Source: Pyrenochaeta sp. MPI-SDFR-AT-0127 (taxonomy: Eukaryota; Ascomycota; Dothideomycetes; Pleosporales; Cucurbitariaceae). Taken from it: a stretch of 64,000 nucleotides of DNA. A program made the translations under genes and the position numbers. Below the pieces are notes generated by a model. That model had not been told where the DNA came from. It ran no database searches and saw only the letters and a list, made by a program, of their open reading frames with translations. This document shows positions 35,701 through 45,311 of the stretch, piece after piece (position 1 is the stretch's first letter; each line of letters starts with the position of its first letter). The stretch is taken from the NCBI GenBank assembly GCA_020747015.1, contig JAGTJM010000011.1:124001-188000 (forward strand). The letters run 5' to 3'.

Positions 35701-35905
35701 ATCATACCTCTTCGTCCAGTATAGATAAATCCCTCTTCAGCAAAGCAGTACCAGCCGAGGTGCCTGTATCATGCGCCCGGTGTCCCTTTGCCCATGCCAG
35801 GAGCGTTATGAGAGAAATGGCCAAGATGGTGAGGGCAAAGGGACGCGCTGAGTATCGTGGACGCCGCCATCGTTGTACGGTTTCCAGTATAAAGTGGTTG
35901 TCCAT
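32779..35905 (-). CDS. Cation/Ca2+ exchanger of the CaCA superfamily (NCLX-like)
   Basis: Exons (minus strand) 35905-35708 and 35661-32779 give 1,026 aa, joined by a 46-bp intron (GTATGA donor, TGTGCAG acceptor). The protein starts MDNHFILETV and has an N-terminal signal-anchor. The luminal motif CAFVLANCPDEEAG follows. The first alpha repeat, GVTLLALGNGSPDVFS, has GNGSPD at residues 158-163. The second, GLTIFAVGNSLGDLVADI, has GNSLGD at 895-900. About six membrane segments flank each repeat. Between them lies a large Ser/Pro-rich cytoplasmic loop (about 280-650). Yeast YDL206W and animal NCLX (SLC8B1) are the nearest families I recognise by motif. They exchange Ca2+ for Na+, Li+ or H+ across internal membranes. 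The exact ion and organelle are inferred. Length matches filamentous-fungal members. Confidence 0.9.
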
Positions 35906-36480
35906 TGTCAAGGCATCTTCATGCACGGGCGGAGCACGACCTGTGGGGGAGCTTCGAATGCGAGGATGCGCCGGCAGTTCTGCCAGCCTGTAAAGATGCT
36001 TTGAAGATATTCTACTCTTTAAGAAAGAATCTCAGTGTTGGTGCCTATAATTTTGTCCGAACTGCAGTGCTGGCGGGAACGGCGTTGCGATGCGTGAAGG
36101 TACCGGTAGTATAACGCGAGAGCGTCACAAGATAGCGGAAGGCGGAGCGCGGAGCGTTTGACCGCACTGGTAGTCTTACCCGAAGGCGGACGGGAGAGTA
36201 TGGCGATAAGAATAGGAAGAAGATTCAAGGAAACAGGGTATTGTCCTACAGCGCATGAGAGCGCGTGGGTTCTTAAGCAATGATCACACCAAACCTTGGA
36301 ACCTGGAGTCGCGCTTGGTGAAGCTTGCCTCGTCACTCTTTTACAGCCACACTGTGGCGAGTGGGTGGGTCTCAGCCCGCGTGGCGCGGTGTGGCGTTCT
36401 GGCCCTGACGCGAACCGCCCAAAGTGTGTTGACAAACATTGTGCCCACCACGACAACGCCATACAGATCCCCCCACCACA
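35906..36480. other. Divergent promoter region between the exchanger and condensin genes
   Basis: No gene is supported. This 575-bp region lies between the starts of two genes transcribed apart and must hold both promoters. Confidence 0.5.
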
Positions 36481-39008
36481 ATGCCGCGCGCAACAAAATA
36501 CAGCATTGCGGCGTCACCGCAGAAGACACCCATGAAGTAGGATCCCATCAAACACCAAATTCCTGCATCGCTAATCGACAGTAGAGTGCCGCTGAACGAC
36601 GACCGGCAAGAGAAAGCGAACCGCAGACATGCGCTGCAAGAAGCCCAGCGCAACTCCCTGAGGGCATCTGCCACCCCCAGCCGACGACGCATATCCCTCG
36701 CAGCAGGACAAAACAGCCCTCACACGCCGTCGCAAGACCAAGATGGCATGCCCGATGTTGCCGGGACCGCCGTGACACCAATGAAGCGTGTCATGCCACT
36801 ACTCGCGAATTTCGAGGAATGGATGAAGATGGCGACCGATAACGTATGCACGGCCTGATCAGTCTTTGGCACAGGGCTAACTCCTGCAGAAAATCAACGC
36901 AAACAACTCGTGGAACTTTGCCCTTATCGACTACTTCCATGAAATGTCACTGCTCAAGGAGGGCGACGGTGTTAACTTCCAAAAGGCCAGCTGCACGCTT
37001 GACGGCTGCGTGAAAATATACACCAGCCGAGTAGACAGCGTTGCGACTGATACGGGCAAGCTGCTCAGCGGCTTGGCTGAGAATGCCAGCAAGAAGCGTC
37101 GTGGCGATGTTGAGGATGGCGAAGATGGAGAGGATGAGGACGGTGAAGAGGGAGAGGACGGCCAGAAGAAGCGTAAGAAGAGAGCCGCCCGGTCAGCAGA
37201 GGCTACGTTGGCGACGTCCTTTTCGCAGCTGCAGAACAAGAAGATGGAGCTAGAGTTCTCGGTAGACCCTCTGTTCAAGAAGGCCTCTGCCGATTTCGAT
37301 GAGGGCGGTGCCAAAGGCCTCCTTCTCAACCACTTGGCTATCGACTCCAAAGGAAGGATCGTTTTCGACAGCAGTGACGATGCGAATGACGCAACAGCAG
37401 AGGAATCGCGAGCTACCCCAGCCCCAGAAGATCCTACACATAAACAGCGAGATGCAACGCCAGAGGCACAACCTTCAGCTGATGCTGATATCGATATTTC
37501 TGGACTGGCAGCCAAGTACTTCTCCGATCTGTCGCGCCTCGATGAACAGGACGTCTGCCCCTCGATGAAAACTTTCGACCTCGGCGATGTTAACGGATCC
37601 ATGGATCTCCCCTTCCTCAAAGCTCCCGAAGACTGGCGAAATGACGAGAACAATGACGCAGAAGAGGAGGCAGGCAATAGGTCAGGGCTATTCCTCGATG
37701 ACGACAATCCAATGGGCTTCGACGATGACGACGATATCAAGATGGGCGGATTCGATCTGCCTCCCGAGACCGGCTTTGGTGAGGGCGGAGAAGCATGGGC
37801 GAGGGAAGCCATTCGGGATCCACAAGCTCGAGTACACACCATGGGCCTCGGTGAAGGTGACGAGGACGCTGGTGAGGGCCCTGACGGTGCTCTGGGTGCT
37901 GAAAATGCGCAGTATGGTCTTTCCATGAGTCATGGCCGTGATCAAGAGCAAGAAAACATACTCAGCTATTTCGATCAGGCACTGAAGAAGAACTGGGCCG
38001 GACCTGAGCATTGGCGCATTCGACGAGTCAAGGATGTTGGGAAGGTAGCACCGGCAACGAAGCGGAAAGAGAAGGAGCCTTTCGAGATCGACTTCGCAGC
38101 ACCTATGTCACAGCTTACGGCAGATATGCTCTACACCCCAGCAACGTCAAACTCTACAATCTCACTACCAAAAGCACAGTGGAAGTCGAAGACTCGGAAT
38201 CTTTTACCTGATGACAAGCACTTCAACTCAAGACAATTGCTGAGGCTGTTCCTGAAGCCTAAAGCCCGTATGGGCTCTCGAAAAGAAGGTCGACAAGCAC
38301 AACCACCGCCAAAAGAGCCAATGCACGGTGAAGTAGACGAAGCATACTGGGCCAACCAGCAAGATGCACTCGCCGAGGAGGATGGTGTTGTACAAGGTAA
38401 CTACGACGCCGACTTCTTCCAGGATGATGGTCTGCCTGGAGGCGCAATCGACGATGACGACGACTTTGCAGATGCTCGCGATCATTTCTCACCACCACCA
38501 CAAGATGCTCCAGAAGCGATGCAAACGTTAGACGGCGTGCTACCAAGTTCTCAAGCAGACGCGTTCGGGGCACAGCTTGTCACACAAAGTAGAAGGTTTC
38601 GGCCTGAATACGTACAGTACGCGCGTGTAGCAAAGAAAGTAGACGTGAAGAGGTTGAAAGATGAGCTCTGGAGAGGCATCGGTTTCGAAGATGTAAGTCC
38701 AACAGCGGGAGTCGCTGCGGCTCAAAAATACTGACTAGTTGTAGATCAGCACGCCTCCTCAGCCTGACGCAGTCGACGAATCCTTAGCTAAAGCAGTAGA
38801 CGGCTCACTAACCTTCACTGACGTTGTCAACAACCTGCAAACTGTCTATCCTAAGCAAGCCATGGCTGATATCTCAACAAGCTACTGCTTCATCTGCTTG
38901 TTGCATTTGGCCAACGAAAAGGGCTTGGTCATCAACAACCAAGACAACTTTGAGAACTTGACGATACGCAAGGACTTCACAGCGGACCTGAGCGTAGGTG
39001 GCGAATAG
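36481..39008 (+). CDS. BRN1: Condensin complex subunit 2 (CAP-H/Barren/Brn1)
   Basis: Exons 36481-36536, 36582-36843, 36890-38692 and 38745-39008 give 794 aa with consistent phases. The first exon, MPRATKYSIAASPQKTPM, splices to NRVPLNDDRQEKANRRHAL; the block VPLNDD is a hallmark of Barren proteins. The conserved N-terminal SMC-binding part has NANNSWNFALIDYFHEM, then LLKEGDGVNFQKASCTLDGCVKIYTSRVDSV. A very acidic middle follows, with ISGLAAKYFSDLSRLDEQDVCPSMKTFDLGD. The C-terminal winged-helix part includes DISTSYCFICLLHLANEKGL and ends DFTADLSVGGE. This kleisin links the Smc2/Smc4 heads and recruits the HEAT subunits in mitotic chromosome condensation. The gene marks the last housekeeping gene before the AT-rich compartment. 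Identity is certain from motifs; exon borders are consistent in phase. Confidence 0.95.
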
Positions 39009-40310
39009 CCTTACGAGTCATATTATGAGCATGGCTACGTCGGGCATTATGATAGAAATGGGAACTTGAATATTTCGTTGGCGTTGAACAGGGGCATGTT
39101 GGGTAGTGATGTCTGTACGCATTTGAACGCATGATTATCTTTCTCGATACTATGCCCAGTGCATGTTTTTGTATATTTGGACCTTGTGACACACTATCCA
39201 TTTTATTCTACAATGGTAAACCTCCGGACAGTGAAGACAAAATATACCCCAGTGTTAGAACAAAGCGAAATGCAACCAACGTGTCACCACGACGCTGTAT
39301 TATTGGACTCCTCCAGCCATAATAATTTCTAATCCGAACATTTTACGTTTCTTTGCATACCTCGGAGAAGGTTAGACGCAAATAGATCCTTCCACACTTC
39401 TGTTCGCCTCCCTGGAGCTGGCTGCTGCTTCATCACTAGTCTAGCACACCAAACTCATCGTGTAGGATTCCCTGAATCTAATTACTCAGCGAGCGTCACT
39501 CGCCTTTGATGTGCAATCTTGCCACTTTAGTCAGAACAAGCGTTCCGCCCGCTTCTCTTCTGTAGCGGCTAGATATTGGATGCATACAATTGGACTCATT
39601 GTGTGCGAATCACAGCCAAACAATGCGGTAATTGATCACTCTTTGTTTGACAACTCACTCTTGTCAGTGACGGAGAGACTTGCAGACTGGCTTTCGATGT
39701 GGCATGAATATGATATCGTGAAACTAAGATGGATGTCCAGCAGGGGATTGGACTGTGCTGCAAGCATCGTGAACGGCGTTTTTTAATGGTACGTGTCTGG
39801 AAAACGGCTTGGGCACAGATGGCAGGAGCTCTCCAGAGGGTATTGTGCCCTACAGTGATGGTGAAGAAACATTAGCTCTTCTTTGTCAACAACTTCCTTC
39901 AAGGAACAAGTTCCCCGTGATATAAGTTACAACATTAGAATCACGATCATTACCGAAGTAAGATTTCAAGCTTCCAACGGGCTCCGAGCTTGCACCGGAG
40001 GTGATATAATTAGTGATAGCATCAACAAAGAACAGCGCCCAGCACGTTAATACTCTGCCAATCCCTTCACAATCACCCAACATTGTCTAGGCTTTCAATG
40101 GCAAACAGGCACTTCACAATCACATGAATAATAATCAACCCGTGCAACCACTTCCACAATGTGTTTATTCATTGAGAAATATCATATCGACGTGTAATTA
40201 TCAAGCTTAAATGCTTTGATTTCAGCATACGTCATGGCTACATTAAAAGCAAAATAATTTATACTTTCATTGCGACTTTGACCTAGTTAAGCGAGCATTC
40301 CTTTCGAATA
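39009..40310. other. Start of AT-rich gene-poor compartment
   Basis: GC content falls visibly after about 39,050, with TA-rich words and stops in all frames. No gene is supported. The 3' UTR of BRN1 is at the left edge. The remaining sequence is of the type left by repeat-induced point mutation. Confidence 0.5.
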
Positions 40311-40826
40311 ATGTTACAACACACATCGGCCGAGAAGATAGTAGATGCGGCTACTAATGCGGTGCACTGTAGAATTTACGTCCTTTTCAATCGTCTAGTT
40401 CGAAGATGCAAGTTGCAGGCAACGAAAGCTGAGGATGCACAATCCCAGCTACATGACCCACGTCGGCGAACGATGGACGATTACCAAGACCAAATCGACC
40501 TAGTGCACATCACTACTAAAGATGATATTCACGCACGAAGGCAATTGAAGCTAAACTCGAGCGGCGGGATTCAACAAAAGCACAATGTGTGCTTTCAACC
40601 AGATGAGTCTCCGCCTTTCCCTAGTAAGAAATGCTTCGTGATGAGATCTCCTCCACAAAAGCTGCGTTCAGATCCTACCTTCACTATTCCTCGTGTTGAG
40701 GCGCACAATCACTTTATTATTGATGGTGGGCTCGTCGTTGCAAGACGCTTCGTTTCGCCGGATGTTCATAAGCTGGACGTCGGGAAGGAGTTTGTTATTG
40801 ATGCTGGAATTGTTTATAAAATGTAA
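40311..40826 (+). CDS. Orphan ORF carrying a duplicated C-terminal module (copy A)
   Basis: A 171-aa frame starts at ATG 40,311 (MLQHTSAEKIVDAATNAVH). I recognise no domain or signal peptide. Its last 37 residues, IDGGLVVARRF..VHKLDVGKEFVIDAGIVYKM, are clearly related to a segment at 42,088-42,198 (copy B region). Both end at the same point, with TAAAGTATT after the last Met codon. A GTAAG at about 40,624 coincides with a GTAAGT donor in copy B, so this gene may also be spliced. The frame survives in a compartment where most frames are broken, which favours a real or recent gene. Function unknown; expression should be tested before trusting it. Confidence 0.45.
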   Translation: MLQHTSAEKIVDAATNAVHCRIYVLFNRLVRRCKLQATKAEDAQSQLHDPRRRTMDDYQDQIDLVHITTKDDIHARRQLKLNSSGGIQQKHNVCFQPDESPPFPSKKCFVMRSPPQKLRSDPTFTIPRVEAHNHFIIDGGLVVARRFVSPDVHKLDVGKEFVIDAGIVYKM

Positions 40827-40835
40827 AGTATTAGT
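40714..40835 (+). repeat. Duplicated module, copy A
   Basis: This segment encodes H-F-I-IDGGLVVARRF to the stop and is matched by 42,085-42,207. The nucleotide match is extensive through GGTTGTTGCAAGAC-like and GATGTTCATA-like blocks and ends with TAAAGTATT in both copies. The two copies lie in the same orientation about 1.37 kb apart. Confidence 0.75.
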
Positions 40836-41224
40836 ATAAGTGAAGGATATGGCCTTAGAAATTGACACTTGAATTTGTTACGCGATTCTTGATCACATTC
40901 TATAGCATGCCTTTCTCCAACATTGTCCATTGATTTCCGTCACATACAGGGATTTCAATTCTACTACTACATGCTGATATTGTACAGAAACAATGCATGC
41001 GTATGAGGATATATATTGTAACTCATTTTACCTTCCCACACAGTGAAAACACTCGGTCATGAAAGGGAGGCCCTTGCATACAATATAAACATTACCTTCT
41101 CTAATCGTTTCCTAATTCAACTTCAAGACAAACGTGTCAGAACTACCAATTCAACTACTACGCATAAATACCTTGAGTCACACTACACGACACGGAGTAC
41201 GCTCGAATACGCTGGTAAGACAAG
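40827..41224. other. AT-rich gap between the orphan ORFs
   Basis: About 400 bp with no gene. Part of it (about 41,043-41,105; AAAACACTCGGTCATGAAAG) resembles sequence after copy B (about 42,307-42,370; CAACACTCGATCATGGAAG). The duplication therefore extends beyond the ORFs. Confidence 0.5.
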
Positions 41225-41938
41225 ATGCCTTCCTCAATCAGAAGATACATGGTGAATGTTGGCGTTCGCGTGTTATTGAAATTAAATACTCCGCTTAATG
41301 CCATCGTTGGCACTGCAGTCCAAGACAAAAGCACGCAAAATCTCTTCCTTCCTCCGAAAGGGTCTCAAGTAAGACACGAACCAGAGCCCATAGCAGCCCA
41401 GCTCCAAATAAAATTGCCCCACTTTGGGGATGAAGTACGGGACCCCTCGCACCTTCGTGAGGAACAAGATCGTCGTTGGCGCCAGGAGCATGCGGATCGA
41501 CAAGCACATGTGCTGGAATCTCAAATCAACTTTGAAGGGTTAGACTCAACACTTGCTCAACAGCGTCTTCAAAGCCCTCCATTGATATACCATAACGCGA
41601 TTTGGCAACAGACCAGTGGAGTTCTGCACTCACAGCCTTTATATGATCAAGATTTTTCCACATTGTCGAGTCATCGCGCCCAGTCGCAACAAGCTGTACA
41701 ATGTGCTAGGTCTAGTGCTGAAGATACCCAGACCCAAGATTTCGAACACAATTGTGATCAGGACAGTGTTTTTGGTAATGGTAAGGACGAGCCCACAGTC
41801 AAGCATACTGAAAGCGTGGACTCCGCATCTTCGCTTCACCGTCGCAGAGCTATTCGACATCGACTGAACCCCCTTTTCTACCGCAAGCCAACAGGATTGC
41901 ATCGGAATAGTAAGTTTAGTGAAGAGATGATCTCTTGA
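41225..41938 (+). CDS. Orphan ORF of copy B, hydrophilic protein of unknown function
   Basis: A 237-aa frame begins MPSSIRRYMVNVGVRVLLKLNT. It is hydrophilic and Gln/Arg-rich in the middle (REEQDRRWRQEHADRQAHV), without any domain I recognise and without a signal peptide. Near its end GTAAGT at 41,910 begins a good intron ending TGTTGCTAG (41,963). A second GTAAGT...GTAACAG pair follows (41,986-42,039). Both are canonical fungal introns, but joining them does not connect in frame to the conserved module at 42,088-42,198; a TAG appears soon after. Either the gene model is more complex or the copy is broken. Confidence that something was once a gene here is fair; confidence in the exact model is low. 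Confidence 0.4.
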   Translation: MPSSIRRYMVNVGVRVLLKLNTPLNAIVGTAVQDKSTQNLFLPPKGSQVRHEPEPIAAQLQIKLPHFGDEVRDPSHLREEQDRRWRQEHADRQAHVLESQINFEGLDSTLAQQRLQSPPLIYHNAIWQQTSGVLHSQPLYDQDFSTLSSHRAQSQQAVQCARSSAEDTQTQDFEHNCDQDSVFGNGKDEPTVKHTESVDSASSLHRRRAIRHRLNPLFYRKPTGLHRNSKFSEEMIS

Positions 41939-42084
41939 TTACGGCATTGATCTTGTTGCTAGGCACAGTTGGCGGAGAGCGTAATGTAAGTCTGAAAGCG
42001 AATTGACATCGAGGGCTTGTTGTTTTGTTGCGTAACAGGGACGCACATAGCAAGGAGAACAGGCTGAGATTCTGTATTCGTCAT

Positions 42085-42207
42085 ATTGACGGTGGACTGG
42101 TTGTTGCAAGACCCTTATTTTCGCGGTATGTTCATACGCTGGATGTCAGGAAGGAGACCGAGTTCGCTATCGATGGTGGCGTTGTTCATGAGATGTAAAG
42201 TATTGGA
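42085..42207 (+). repeat. Duplicated module, copy B
   Basis: The open frame R-H-IDGGLVVARPLFSRYVHTLDVRKETEFAIDGGVVHEM-stop corresponds to the end of the ORF at 40,311-40,826. It contains a one-codon insertion and several substitutions, while the frame is kept, suggesting selection or recent origin. Confidence 0.75.
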
Positions 42208-42692
42208 ATCAGGGACGGATTTTGCACAATGACGCTTGGGTCTATGGCCTCTGTCTAGCCGAGGTTGGGGCTTTATGTTGTAGGTTCATGCTACTATCCT
42301 ACATAGTGACAACACTCGATCATGGAAGGGAGGGTCATGCATACACTAGTACCAATATCCTCTCCTTAATTTTCCCCTAGCCCATATGGAATTGTTCATT
42401 AAGCTTCTTTCTGCGCAGCTTAACGAAGTTGGAGTCAGGTTCATAGGGCTCATGCTAATTTAGTAGTGAAATTCACCATTATCAGTTTAATATTCACAGT
42501 TGAAGTGTACTATAATCTTCACTCTATTCTACGAAGTACTCCTCGCTTCGAGTTCTCTCCCAAGCATAGCACTCAGCTACGCTAAGTGACTTGGTTCCGT
42601 ATCTTCCCCGCTTCCACTAATCGCTCGACGCAGGCTTGCGTACAAGCTATAATCCTCGCCGCGCTCCTTCAACGCCTTCAGCACCCGTCGCC
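42208..42692. other. AT-rich intergenic and promoter of the phosphatase gene
   Basis: No gene is seen. The left part resembles the region after copy A. The right 150 bp has higher GC and directly precedes the phosphatase ATG. Confidence 0.4.
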
Positions 42693-43268
42693 ATGCCCGA
42701 CTCATCGATCACCAAGATCATTGACCAACTTTACCTTGGTGACGGGAAGAGTTCTCATGATTCTGAAATTCTTGTGGAGCACAACATCACCGCTGTGGTC
42801 TCACTTAGCGGTGGGCCATGGGTTCCATGGAGCCAGCCCTGGTATAAGAAGATCATCCCCGAGGGCAATCACTTCTTCAGAAAGTGCGAAGATAGCATGA
42901 CACAAGATCTACTGCCCGAGCTCGCTGAGATCTGCGACTTCATCAAGCAGCACTTGCATTCCGGTTCTGTCCTCGTTTATTGTGACCGAGGCGTGTCGCG
43001 ATCTGCCGCAGTCGTGATCGCATATCTGATGCAAACTTATCAGTACACCCTCACCATCGCCTTGGCCTTTGTTGGAGAGAAGAGGAAGATTAAGCCAGAC
43101 GATAATTTAAAAGCGCAGTTGGCGTTATGGGAAGCGGTCGGGGGCAATGTCTGGGCAGCTCCAGGAGTTCCCAAGGCAGAACACGCAGCCTACCTAGCGA
43201 AGAGGATAAAGAGATTGCAGGAGGCTGGGCTGACTGGAAATGAGCCAATCGGTATCACGTCATTATAA
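42693..43268 (+). CDS. Atypical dual-specificity protein phosphatase
   Basis: One exon encodes 191 aa, starting MPDSSITKIIDQLYLGDG, the usual start of a DSP catalytic domain (I-x-x-x-LYLG). The signature is YCDRGVSRSAAVVIAYLM: Cys97 and Arg103 form the CX5R loop, with the typical AYLM helix after it. The residue before the Cys is Tyr instead of the almost invariant His (HC). Asp67, in the usual place 30 residues earlier, may be the general acid. With C, R and D present the protein may still be active, but the missing His should alter Cys reactivity. DSPs remove phosphate from Ser/Thr/Tyr or from other substrates; none can be assigned here. The gene stands alone, intact, in the AT-rich compartment, and its own GC content is higher than its flanks. 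Confidence 0.85.
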   Translation: MPDSSITKIIDQLYLGDGKSSHDSEILVEHNITAVVSLSGGPWVPWSQPWYKKIIPEGNHFFRKCEDSMTQDLLPELAEICDFIKQHLHSGSVLVYCDRGVSRSAAVVIAYLMQTYQYTLTIALAFVGEKRKIKPDDNLKAQLALWEAVGGNVWAAPGVPKAEHAAYLAKRIKRLQEAGLTGNEPIGITSL

Positions 43269-43530
43269 CTGACGATCTACCTTTACTGAACCAGCTTTCC
43301 TTCAAATCCGCCACACCTCACATGTAGTCAACGCCTGTATAAAGTCTGCTAACTGCGTAGTCTCAAACCTCAAACTTGTGAATGCTCTCCATTACCCTCT
43401 CTAGGTGGCTACCTGCTCCTGACTACCAATCGGAATATACAATAATGGCTGGCGCGGCTTTGATTTGTAACATTTTAATCCCATAAATTTGTTCAATCTC
43501 CGAATTTCCTCGTACCACTGTCACCTTCTT

Positions 43531-43568
<38 letters not shown>
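43531..43568. repeat. Compound CA/TA microsatellite
   Basis: About nine CA units pass directly into about ten TA units. The run lies in non-coding AT-rich DNA. Confidence 0.9.
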
Positions 43569-44332
43569 GATGTGTGAAGCATTCCCACTTTGTTTACCTG
43601 CTTCAAAGCCTTAAAGTCACTTAAAATAACAATACTCGGACGAACCTAGCTACAAAGACTCTTCCAACAATGTGGCACGAATAATTTAACAGAAAAAGAA
43701 GTGGAGGTCCCATCGCCTTGAGGATTCTAGGACAGTTCCAACAAATCAAAGATCGGTCATAGACAACCACTACGTTACGCAAGGATCAGAATCAAATGGT
43801 GAGTTTGTACGCCAGAGGTTGTCCTACTAATGTTCATTTATGGATGGAAGATATGATTGAGGGAAAAAGAGTGTATAGCCTGAGAATGGTTTCTTCAGTG
43901 AAAAGCACTCGTTGGTGACGAGGTATGAGCCGGGGGATGCTCATCATGAACATGCTGAGCCCAGCCTCTATCTGCTGTCTGTAAACTTTAGAGACTTGAG
44001 ACCGGGCTAGTCGTGCCAGATTCTTTGTCTAGGGCAGGATTCATATGTTAGCATGCTTCTCCCGTGGTCAAGAGGCTTCGCAACAACTTACTGCTCATGA
44101 ATTTATACCTGACACCGTCATACTCCTTAGCGGATCCTGTGCCACTCTCAGCTAGAATTTTGAGCCAGGCAATGAGACTAGGCATCCTGGACATATTCAC
44201 GGCGCTATCCAATGCTGTTGTCAAATAACGTGAAACTCTTATGTATGGAAGAGTGTTTACAAACAATGTACGATAGCCGCTGAATCAATGTCAGCTTATG
44301 CGTCTAAAACTCCTTTTGCATCCGCTTTTTAC

Positions 44333-44525
44333 GAGGCTCCTTGCCGCTCCCAACAATATCCCGGTTTCAGACAATATTCACCTTTGGAACTTGGGCACGG
44401 ATGTTGTTCAGCACATGTTGATTCGTTAAGTCACCACAGTTAGAACAATATGTAGAACTGTGTTAGTTGGCGAAGGGCAGATTTACAAGTTATTTCAAAC
44501 CCAACGGTCGTTGGTAGGTGAATAA
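44333..44525 (+). repeat. Diverged direct repeat, copy 1
   Basis: This copy aligns collinearly with 47,336-47,530. Shared blocks are GGCTCCTTGCCGCTCCCAAC / GGCTACCTGCCGCTCTCAAC, CTTGGGCACGGATGTTGTT / CTTAGGCGTGGACGTTGTT and TTGGCGAAGGGCAGATTT (identical), followed by CAACGGTCGTTG in both. Differences are mostly transitions. The family is unknown; a transposon relic is likely. Confidence 0.7.
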
Positions 44526-44729
44526 ATACAGCAATGAGCACGGACTGAGATTCCGTATTTGTCTCGTCATATATAATCTGTGCTTGCCCTGGATTGAAGA
44601 GCATCTATGAAGATTTTCAACTCGGCCAGTGTTTTCAAGAGAAACCTGTATTGGGGACGTAAGACGACTTCAAGTGAACGACGAGACTTATGAATATACG
44701 CAGCGTTCATATTCACATGAAACACATTA

Positions 44730-45311
44730 TCATGCTAGCGCCTTGAATAAAGAGTCCTCATAAGTTGAGTACCACCACTCAGCAACATCTTCCCTCTTTA
44801 CGTTCTTCGTCTTCGATACTCGTGCCTTTTTAGGCCGTTTACCTGAGTCTTCCGATTTTTTCGACCGACTAGAATTCCTCGGAACGGCAAGCAATCCCTC
44901 CACATCCTTTTTCTTTGCCCTTCCTCTTTCTCTCGGTTGTAGCTTTCTGTCCCCATCTTCTGGTGGGGTGAGAATGATTTTTGGAAGTGACGCCAAGTAA
45001 TCCATTTCTTCGCGCGAAGGCAGTCTGATGCCTTGTGCCGCGATAAAACCTGGAGGTCTGTCGGCGAGAATGGATTCGGTGAGTCCTCTATATTTGCCAA
45101 GGATGTAAATACCCTGCCTAGGTGACAAGCGTTCTAGCTGAGGGATGAGGGTCTGATAAGTTAGGTCGTATTGATAGTCGATGGGTCTGTGGAGGACTTT
45201 GGATGACAGATGTTGGTGTTTAGTCTCGTTCGCGGGCGTGGTGGGATTGTGTAGCATTTTGCTCCTAGGGAGCGCTCCCATGGCGTGAGTGATTGTTCTA
45301 CATCTACTCAT
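44730..45311 (-). CDS. Orphan basic protein, 193 aa
   Basis: An uninterrupted frame begins at ATG 45,311 with MSRCRTITHAMGALPRSKML. It has no signal peptide. The middle (IPQLERLSPRQGIYILGKYRG, then PPGFIAAQGIRLPSREEMDYLASLPKIIL) looks like a folded protein. The C-terminal third is strongly basic, with KRPKKARVSKTKNVKR, a likely nuclear localisation or nucleic-acid-binding signal, and ends EWWYSTYEDSLFKALA. I recognise no family. An intact 582-bp frame in AT-rich sequence full of stops is unlikely by chance, so I think it is a real lineage-restricted gene. Function unknown. Confidence 0.5.
   Translation of the reverse strand: MSRCRTITHAMGALPRSKMLHNPTTPANETKHQHLSSKVLHRPIDYQYDLTYQTLIPQLERLSPRQGIYILGKYRGLTESILADRPPGFIAAQGIRLPSREEMDYLASLPKIILTPPEDGDRKLQPRERGRAKKKDVEGLLAVPRNSSRSKKSEDSGKRPKKARVSKTKNVKREDVAEWWYSTYEDSLFKALA

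Larger units (their letters stand above)
43269..44729. other. AT-rich stretch with microsatellite and diverged repeat
   Basis: I see no gene in 1.46 kb. It contains the CA/TA microsatellite and one copy of a diverged direct repeat, both listed. The short minus-strand frame at 44,048-44,266 has no motif. Confidence 0.45.
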
